From JBHJHP01 sp042219825 (lineage in GTDB: Bacteria > Bacteroidota > Bacteroidia > Bacteroidales > UBA5342), in contig NZ_JBHJHQ010000002.1 of NCBI RefSeq assembly GCF_042219825.1, positions 1 through 64,000 of the forward strand: 64,000 nucleotides of DNA. The letters run 5' to 3'. The notes below the pieces were generated by a model that was not told where the DNA came from, searched no databases, and worked only from the letters and a program-made list of their open reading frames with translations. Both the position numbers and the translations under genes were made by a program. Numbering within the stretch: the first letter of the stretch is position 1; every line of letters begins with the position of its first letter. Shown here one piece after another: positions 57,916 to 64,000 of this stretch.

Positions 57916-60822
57916 ATGGCTGTAAGGTTAAATAAAATTGCTAGAGAATTTAATGTAGGTATTTCAACCATGGTTGAATTTCTGCATAAAAAGGGTTATG
58001 AGGATGTTGAGAATAACCCTAACACTAAGGTTAATGACGATGTTTATGAAGTTCTCAGAAGAGAATTCAGCTCTGATTTGTCAGCCAAAAAAGAGTCTGA
58101 TAAAGTAAGTGAACAGCGTCATAACAAAGAAAAAACTAAAGCAACAATAACTTTACAGGACGGACCTCATGAGAACGTAGCAACAGATGAGGAGGAAGAA
58201 ATTCCAACACTTATACCTGAGGATGAAAGACCTTCATTTAAGATTGTTGATAAAATCGATTTGGATTCTATTGGTAAAAAGAAAAAAGCAAAACCCGAGG
58301 TTGAACCGGAACCGGAACCAGAAACGGAATCTGAGCTGGAACCGGAAACTGTGAAGGAAGAACCAGAGATGGTTCAGCAGCAAGAAGTGGAGGATGAAGT
58401 TGTTGAAGAAACGACTGAAGAAGTTGAGGAGGTGGCTGAATCTGCAAAGCAGGAAGATGAAGCGGATTCTGATTCCAATTCTAATTCTGATACCGAAGAT
58501 GAGGATACGAATAAGGAAGAGGTTGAGGTTTTTAAACCTTCGGACGTTAAAATCGAGCAAAAAATAAAGGTCGTTGATAAAATAGACCTTTCCACGATAA
58601 ACCAGAAAACGCGGCCTGCCAAGAAGAGTAAAGAAGAAAAGAAAAAGGAAAGACTGGAGAGAGAGAAGCAAAAAAATCAGAAAAAGGAGAGGGCTAATCA
58701 GGAACGCGTTGATTCAAGAGGTCCTGTTAAGGTTGACAAAAAAACTGGCTCTGATTCAGGTGATGACGATGATCAGTCTGGCAAGAAAAAGCGGAAACGT
58801 ATCATCAAAGACAAGGAGAAGGTTAATCTTGGAAGTCATGCCTACAGAGATTCCAAACAGGGGCAGGGTGCTGGTAAAAAGAAAGTCAACAAGGGTGGAA
58901 AAAAATCCTATAAGCCGGAGATTAGCGACGAAGATGTTCAGAAACAGATAAAAGACACGCTTGCCAGATTGACCAACAAAGGTAAATCCAAAGGTGCAAA
59001 ATACAGAAGAGATAAAAGGGATGCTGTTTCTGAAAAACATCAGCAGGATCTTGCACGTCAGGAAGAACAGAAAAACATTCTTAAACTGACAGAATTTGTT
59101 ACGGTAAGCGACCTTGCTAACATGATGAATGTGGCTCCGACCAATGTGATCAGTACTTGTATGAGCCTTGGTTTGTTTGTGTCTATTAATCAAAGACTTG
59201 ATGCGGAGACTATTACGATTGTGGCTGATGAGTTTGGTTACAAGGTTGAGTTTGTAAGTGCAGATGTACTTGAGGCAATAGAAACGGCAGATGAAGATCT
59301 GGAAGATGATACTCCAAGATCACCTATTGTAACGGTTATGGGGCATGTTGACCACGGTAAAACGTCGTTGCTTGACTACATCAGAAAATCAAATGTAATT
59401 GAAGGTGAGGCTGGAGGAATTACGCAGCATATTGGTGCATATAGTGTTGCCCTTGAAGATGGAAGAAAAATAACATTCCTCGATACTCCGGGGCATGAGG
59501 CTTTTACGGCAATGCGTGCCAGAGGAGCAAGAGTAACAGATATTGCAATTATTATTGTTGCAGCAGATGATGATGTTATGCCACAAACTGTTGAGGCGAT
59601 AAATCATGCAGCAGCGGCTGGAGTTCCAATTGTTTTTGCGATCAATAAAATAGACAAGCCAGGAGCGAATCCTGAAAAAATAAAGGAATCATTGGCTGGT
59701 ATGAATTACCTCATTGAAGAATGGGGTGGTAAGTATCAGTCTCAGGATATCTCAGCAAAACAGGGACTTAATGTTACGGAACTTCTTGAAAAGGTTCTTT
59801 TAGAAGCTGAGTTACTGGATCTGAAAGCAAATCCCCAAAAGCATGCTTCTGGTTCAGTAGTAGAATCATCTTTGGATAAGGGCCGTGGGTATGTCGCTAC
59901 AGTGCTGGTACAGAATGGTACACTTCGCATTGGAGATGTTATTGTTTCCGGTGCATATCATGGTCATGTAAAGGCCATGTTCAATGAAAGAAATCAACGG
60001 ATACAGGAGGCGGGACCTGCAGAACCGGTATTAATTCTGGGATTGAATGGAGCGCCTCAGGCAGGTGATGATTTCAATGTACTCAGTTCAGAGAAAGAGG
60101 CTCGCGATATAGCAACCAAACGTGAACAATTGCAAAGGGAGCAGGGGCTACGTACTCAGAAACACATTACGCTGGATGAGATCGGACGTCGTATTGCTAT
60201 TGGAAACTTCCAGGAACTTAATGTGATTGTTAAAGGTGATGTGGATGGTTCAATAGAAGCATTGTCTGATGCCTTACTTAAATTATCAACAGAAGAGATT
60301 CAGGTTAATATTAAACATAAAGCTGTTGGTCAGATATCAGAAGCTGATATCTTGCTGGCTGCTGCTTCAAATGCCATTGTAATTGGTTTCCAGGTCAGAC
60401 CGTCAATGAGTGCCCGTAAACTGGCAGAAAAAGAAGAAATTGACATTCGCCTGTATTCTATTATTTATGATGCAATAAACGAAGTGAAAGATGCAATGGA
60501 AGGAATGTTATCGCCGGATATTAAAGAAGAAATAGTAGCAACACTTGAGGTAAGGGATACCTTTAAAATTACAAAAGTGGGTACCATTGCCGGTTGTATG
60601 GTGAAAGAAGGAAAAATAAACAGAAACTCTAAAATACGTCTTATACGTGATGGTATAGTTATCTATACAGGTGAATTAGGTTCCCTGAAACGTTTTAAAG
60701 ACGACGTAAAGGAAGTGGCTTCCGGTTATGAGTGCGGTTTAAATATTCAGAATTTCAATGATATTAAAATAGGTGATATTATTGAAGGATATAAAGAAGT
60801 AGAAGTTAAAAAGACTCTTTAA
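57916..60822 (+). CDS. infB: Translation initiation factor IF-2
   Basis: A GTPase that brings initiator tRNA to the small subunit. It is 968 residues from the ATG at 57916. A small N-terminal IF2 domain (RLNKIAREFNVGISTMVEFL) is followed by a variable linker of about 380 residues. The linker's first half is acidic with EPE-type repeats and its second half rich in Lys/Arg. The G-domain has GHVDHGKTSLLD, DTPGHEAF and NKIDKPGANPEKI. Domains II, III and IV follow, ending IKIGDIIEGYKEVEVKKTL. The linker is long but of normal type for the phylum. Confidence 0.98.
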   Translation: MAVRLNKIAREFNVGISTMVEFLHKKGYEDVENNPNTKVNDDVYEVLRREFSSDLSAKKESDKVSEQRHNKEKTKATITLQDGPHENVATDEEEEIPTLIPEDERPSFKIVDKIDLDSIGKKKKAKPEVEPEPEPETESELEPETVKEEPEMVQQQEVEDEVVEETTEEVEEVAESAKQEDEADSDSNSNSDTEDEDTNKEEVEVFKPSDVKIEQKIKVVDKIDLSTINQKTRPAKKSKEEKKKERLEREKQKNQKKERANQERVDSRGPVKVDKKTGSDSGDDDDQSGKKKRKRIIKDKEKVNLGSHAYRDSKQGQGAGKKKVNKGGKKSYKPEISDEDVQKQIKDTLARLTNKGKSKGAKYRRDKRDAVSEKHQQDLARQEEQKNILKLTEFVTVSDLANMMNVAPTNVISTCMSLGLFVSINQRLDAETITIVADEFGYKVEFVSADVLEAIETADEDLEDDTPRSPIVTVMGHVDHGKTSLLDYIRKSNVIEGEAGGITQHIGAYSVALEDGRKITFLDTPGHEAFTAMRARGARVTDIAIIIVAADDDVMPQTVEAINHAAAAGVPIVFAINKIDKPGANPEKIKESLAGMNYLIEEWGGKYQSQDISAKQGLNVTELLEKVLLEAELLDLKANPQKHASGSVVESSLDKGRGYVATVLVQNGTLRIGDVIVSGAYHGHVKAMFNERNQRIQEAGPAEPVLILGLNGAPQAGDDFNVLSSEKEARDIATKREQLQREQGLRTQKHITLDEIGRRIAIGNFQELNVIVKGDVDGSIEALSDALLKLSTEEIQVNIKHKAVGQISEADILLAAASNAIVIGFQVRPSMSARKLAEKEEIDIRLYSIIYDAINEVKDAMEGMLSPDIKEEIVATLEVRDTFKITKVGTIAGCMVKEGKINRNSKIRLIRDGIVIYTGELGSLKRFKDDVKEVASGYECGLNIQNFNDIKIGDIIEGYKEVEVKKTL

Positions 60823-60842
60823 TTACTAACACAATATTTATT

Positions 60843-60882
60843 AAAAAATAACGTATTTCGCTTGAATGCGTTATTTTTTTTT
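60843..60882 (+). terminator. Terminator of the rimP-nusA-infB operon
   Basis: A stem of about 14 bp (60843-60857 with 60865-60879, one G·U) and a 7-base loop, with a T run on its 3' side. Confidence 0.88.
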
Positions 60883-60924
60883 AAGTATCATTGTAAGCCA
60901 ATTCGTTTAATCCTCAAAATTGAT

Positions 60925-61284
60925 ATGATGAAGAAATATTTTCTTTTACTGATTGTTGCAGTGTTAGCGGTTACATCGTGTAAAACACATAAATTCGTTG
61001 TTAAGGAAGAAGTAGTTTCAGTTGTTAATGCTTCGCCTAATGATATCTCATACAAATATTATGTAATATTGGGTAGTTTTGAGAATCTGAAAAATGCGAA
61101 TAATTATGTGGAAGAGATAAGTAATAAAGGTTTTACTTCACCTGTTATCTTAAAGAGTGAACTCGGATTTTACCGGGTGGCAGTTTACTCTTCCGATTTT
61201 GAAAAGGATGCCAGAAACAGAATTGCTTCCATCATGGAAATGTATCCGGAGCATAAAGATGTCTGGCTGCTCATAAAGAAATAA
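60925..61284 (+). CDS. SPOR-domain lipoprotein
   Basis: A 119-residue lipoprotein with signal KKYFLLLIVAVLAVTS and lipobox VTS-C. The mature part is nearly all one SPOR domain (YYVILGSFENLKNANNYVEEI ... GFYRVAVYSS), a fold that binds denuded peptidoglycan at division sites. A role at the septum is inferred. In-frame codons before 60925 lie at or just after the infB terminator, so I use the first of two adjacent ATGs (60925, 60928). It converges with the next gene. Confidence 0.85.
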   Translation: MMKKYFLLLIVAVLAVTSCKTHKFVVKEEVVSVVNASPNDISYKYYVILGSFENLKNANNYVEEISNKGFTSPVILKSELGFYRVAVYSSDFEKDARNRIASIMEMYPEHKDVWLLIKK

Positions 61285-61294
61285 AAAGATGATG

Positions 61295-61339
61295 GAAAGG
61301 CTGTTATTCGTTTACCACAATAACAGCTTTTCTTTTTTT
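61295..61339 (+). terminator. Terminator after the SPOR lipoprotein gene
   Basis: A 14-bp stem (61295-61308 with 61319-61332, one G·U) followed by seven T. It encloses the stop codon of the opposing gene, so the two convergent transcripts overlap here. Confidence 0.8.
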
Positions 61340-64000
61340 ACCGTCCAGAATTATTTGCAACGGTTTGTCGAACCTGACATGTTTGAAGTATTTTGTTTCT
61401 GAAATCAATTCCCCTCCGTTCAGCATCTCTGTATTAATAAAATTATCCTTTGAATTAAAAGGAACAGAAAAATATCCCACATTCATAGATGTTACATTAT
61501 GAAAAAAATGTGAACCAAGCGATGCGTCAAGTGGGAAGTCCTTTAATCCGATTTCTATGATTACTCTCGCTTTGGAAATATGGGACCATAAGACCGGAAT
61601 TCCGGTGAATTTATCTCGTGTGCCCCACCTTCCGGGGCCGATCAATACATATTCCCTGTCTTCTGCAGAAAGCTGACGATTCATGATTTTTATTTCATTA
61701 GCCATCTCATCAGTTTTTGTACGATCGAAGTTATCGGTATTCATGTAAATCACATCTTTTACGTTTCCGAACTTTCCGTTACCCATTCCTTTGGACGCAA
61801 TTAGCAAGGCTTTGGATTCATCATATTCCTCATCTTCGATATTGACGTCCAGTTCTTTCTGAATAAGTGGTTTTATCTGAACCAGAAATAATGTTGGTTT
61901 TTTATCCGGTTCCGATGCGAAATCAACAACATACTCCAGTTCCACAGGAGAGCCCATAGCTTCGGTGCAGAGCTTTAATAGAGTTTCTATTGCATTTGCA
62001 AGTGGAAACTTGTCATAAAGTAAGATGTTTGCAAAATTCACTACGCGGGGGCCTTTTTTCTCAAAATCATGTTCCAGCCGTTCATTCTGGTAATCATAAA
62101 CTTCGGCACAATTCTCCAGAACTCCGTCTTTTTCAGCTATCGAAGTGCTTAATTTTTCAATAAACTGATTTTCATGTTCAACTTTTATATCTTCCGGTTT
62201 GACGTTATTAAGTTTTAACCCATAAAAGTAGGTCTGTGAATCTTTAATCTGGTCACTTAATGATTTTAGTTCAAGCTTTGGATATTTTGGACAGAAGCGG
62301 TGCGATTTTTCTCCACCTACTACATACATTCCCAGTCCAACTGCTGCAACAGAAAATCCGTCATCCGGTTCCATATAGGCAAATGGATAATAGTTGTAGG
62401 ATTGGGCTACTCCGCTCATATCGGAGTAAAAATAATTCTCATGTGTATTCCCTATTACTTCCTGGATGATAACGGCCATTTTCTCCTCTTCAATTTTGTA
62501 GTTCACTGCATTAAAATAGTTACGGGAAGAATCGCTGAAAATGGAGGCATAAACCAATTTAACCGCACTTTGCAACTGGTTAAATCGTACCGTAACATCT
62601 TTGTGGTTGTTGGGGATGAGATATGTGTTATAAACGCCTGAAAAGGGTTGCATGAAGGAATCTTCAAATAATCCTGAGGACCTAATGGCTAAAGGTTTTC
62701 TGGAATTTAGGACATATTCAAATAAAATTTCCTTTAATTCAGGTGAAAGCTCGCTGTGCAAAAAGCGATCTTTGATGAAATCATACTCTCTTTCCTCCAC
62801 TCCATATATTAGTTCAGAAAGGTCATTTTTATCGATGAAATATTCGAATTCCTCTATTCCGATAATGGCCGTGGAAGGAACGGCAATACGAATACCGGGA
62901 ATAAGCTTTTCAAAGTTGATATTTTCAATAAAATCGGACAGAAAAGCTATACCACGTCCCTTTCCTCCGAATGAACCGTTGCCAAGTCTTAGAATGTAAC
63001 GTCTTGTATTAATGTGACTTGGGTCAAATCTGACAACGCGACCACGTAATCGCTTTAACCTTACATTTTCAAATGCATCAAGTACGGCCCGCCTTAGTGC
63101 ATCAACAGAAGTAAAATCGGTTATATCGACAGGCCTCAGTTTTTTTGCCAGGTTTATTTCTCCTCGAGCCATGAGCCAGGTTGAAAAACCATTCCTGCTT
63201 CCGTGATATAATAAGGATTCATTTGGGATAAGCTCAAGTTTTTTCTGAAATTCTTTAAGATTTGTAGCACTGTCAATAGGATTACCGTCAATGTCTTTAA
63301 AAATAAAGTCCCCGAATCCACAACGAGACATCAGGAAATGCTGAATGTCATGCGCCAGGCTTTCGGATTCCTTATGAATGAAATCAACGTTAAGATTATC
63401 TGCCTTTGCCCTGTTCTTCATGTTGGAAGATTGCATCAACATAGGAATCTCGACTTTATCCCGAACATAATTCAGCAAATCAACTCCCGAATATTGAGAT
63501 GGAATACCGTTCTTATTAAAGGAAACATCTGAAATGACGCACAATAGATTTTCGGTGTACTTATTTACAATTTCAATGGCTTCTTCGTATGATGTTGCCA
63601 GCAAGATTTTAGGTCTTGCTCTCATTTTTAGGATCTTATGAAGTTCATCTACTGTGTGTTCATGAATAATCTCCTGAGTTTGTTTCATTACGATTGAATA
63701 GAGAAGAGGAAGGTACCGGGAATAGTAACGGACCGAATCTTCAACCAATAGTATGACCCTCACATTACCAATCATTGTGTCCGCAGATGCATTGGTTTTA
63801 TCCTCCACATATTTTGACATTGCAAGGAATATCTTGCTATCCCCGTTCCATACAAATATGCGTTCAAAATTCCGGCTCTTACCACCTTGCATTTTGAAGT
63901 ATTTCAGATCTGAATTATTATTTACCAGCAGTAAAATGGGAACTTCAGGAGTTACTTTTTTAATTTTTGCAGCCAGTGATATAGGTGAAAGACGGTTGAG
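61304..64000 (-). CDS. Tandem-receiver protein with PEP/pyruvate-dikinase ATP-binding domain (5' end outside window)
   Basis: At least 898 residues, still open at the right edge, so the start is not seen. From the N-terminal side there is the end of a first receiver-like domain (PEVPILLLVNNNSDLKYF). A second receiver follows with its acidic pair (LLVEDS), phospho-acceptor aspartate (CVISDVSF), serine (MLMQSS) and lysine (FIHKES) all present. Then comes a PPDK_N-type ATP-grasp domain with GNGSFGGKGRGIAFLSDF and AIRSSGLFEDSFMQPFSGVY. No phospho-histidine swivelling domain or PEP-binding barrel follows. Full PEP synthase or dikinase activity is therefore unlikely; a signalling-controlled phosphotransfer enzyme is inference. 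Confidence 0.75.
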   Translation of the reverse strand, partial: LNRLSPISLAAKIKKVTPEVPILLLVNNNSDLKYFKMQGGKSRNFERIFVWNGDSKIFLAMSKYVEDKTNASADTMIGNVRVILLVEDSVRYYSRYLPLLYSIVMKQTQEIIHEHTVDELHKILKMRARPKILLATSYEEAIEIVNKYTENLLCVISDVSFNKNGIPSQYSGVDLLNYVRDKVEIPMLMQSSNMKNRAKADNLNVDFIHKESESLAHDIQHFLMSRCGFGDFIFKDIDGNPIDSATNLKEFQKKLELIPNESLLYHGSRNGFSTWLMARGEINLAKKLRPVDITDFTSVDALRRAVLDAFENVRLKRLRGRVVRFDPSHINTRRYILRLGNGSFGGKGRGIAFLSDFIENINFEKLIPGIRIAVPSTAIIGIEEFEYFIDKNDLSELIYGVEEREYDFIKDRFLHSELSPELKEILFEYVLNSRKPLAIRSSGLFEDSFMQPFSGVYNTYLIPNNHKDVTVRFNQLQSAVKLVYASIFSDSSRNYFNAVNYKIEEEKMAVIIQEVIGNTHENYFYSDMSGVAQSYNYYPFAYMEPDDGFSVAAVGLGMYVVGGEKSHRFCPKYPKLELKSLSDQIKDSQTYFYGLKLNNVKPEDIKVEHENQFIEKLSTSIAEKDGVLENCAEVYDYQNERLEHDFEKKGPRVVNFANILLYDKFPLANAIETLLKLCTEAMGSPVELEYVVDFASEPDKKPTLFLVQIKPLIQKELDVNIEDEEYDESKALLIASKGMGNGKFGNVKDVIYMNTDNFDRTKTDEMANEIKIMNRQLSAEDREYVLIGPGRWGTRDKFTGIPVLWSHISKARVIIEIGLKDFPLDASLGSHFFHNVTSMNVGYFSVPFNSKDNFINTEMLNGGELISETKYFKHVRFDKPLQIILDGKKRKAVIVVNE

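Noticed and set aside
58300..58400. GAACCGGAACCGGAAC-type short repeats as a possible tandem repeat locus
   Set aside because: They encode the acidic Glu-Pro repeats of the IF-2 linker, which are normal in this family.
58234..58671. 145-codon minus-strand frame opposite the IF-2 linker
   Set aside because: It is the complement of the low-complexity Glu/Lys linker, giving a meaningless Phe/Arg/Leu-rich product.

Overview
The window is a stretch of core chromosome from a member of the Bacteroidota, probably of the Bacteroidales/Marinilabiliales type. Three things support this. At least half a dozen transcription units start at the Bacteroidota promoter pattern TTTG-N18/19-TAnnTTTG. The cell-wall gene order (mraZ-rsmH-ftsL-ftsI-murE-mraY-murD-ftsW-murG-murC-ftsQ-ftsA-ftsZ-yqeY, without murF, ddl or murB) is the one usual in this phylum. 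A glsA/glsB-like glycine-lipid acyltransferase pair is also present. The family assignment below phylum level is inference.

Layout. 1-550: the end of an rRNA operon, with an intact 5S gene and terminator, then a second degenerate 5S copy interrupted by short palindromes. 555-7355: housekeeping and cell-envelope genes (S37-type peptidase, outer-membrane barrel proteins, WbqC, ribH, a TPR protein, recF with a DUF721 gene). 7415-10196 (minus): the rplM-rpsI-rpsB-tsf operon with a structured leader. 10236-17777: a degenerate retropepsin-like protein, the membrane pyrophosphatase hppA, a TlpA-like lipoprotein lacking its CxxC, queG, and the glsA/glsB-like pair. 17922-33520: the division and cell-wall cluster, starting at a clear MraZ operator and ending at a strong terminator. 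33873-39092: an outer-membrane protein, rplS, a DUF2797 protein, glmM, then rpsU-xerC-hpf. 39172-52554: four tRNAs, tuf, tRNA-Trp, secE, nusG, rplKAJL and rpoBC, which resembles the enterobacterial tufB-secE-rpoBC order. 52579-64000: a DUF3467 gene, argH, a citrate synthase, the rimP-nusA-infB operon, a SPOR lipoprotein, and a large receiver/PPDK-ATP-grasp protein that runs off the right edge.

Nearly everything is vertically inherited machinery for translation, transcription, division and peptidoglycan synthesis. I see no prophage, transposase, integron, CRISPR array, restriction or defence locus, and I do not claim a new multi-gene system. The most unusual items are the palindrome-riddled 5S pseudogene, two enzyme-fold proteins that have lost their catalytic residues (retropepsin-like and TlpA-like), the tandem-receiver/PPDK_N protein, and several leader hairpins that look regulatory. 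Two of these hairpins (tRNA-tuf and rimP-nusA-infB) have a U-run and lie at or soon after the predicted transcription start. The others precede rplM, rpsB and rpoB.
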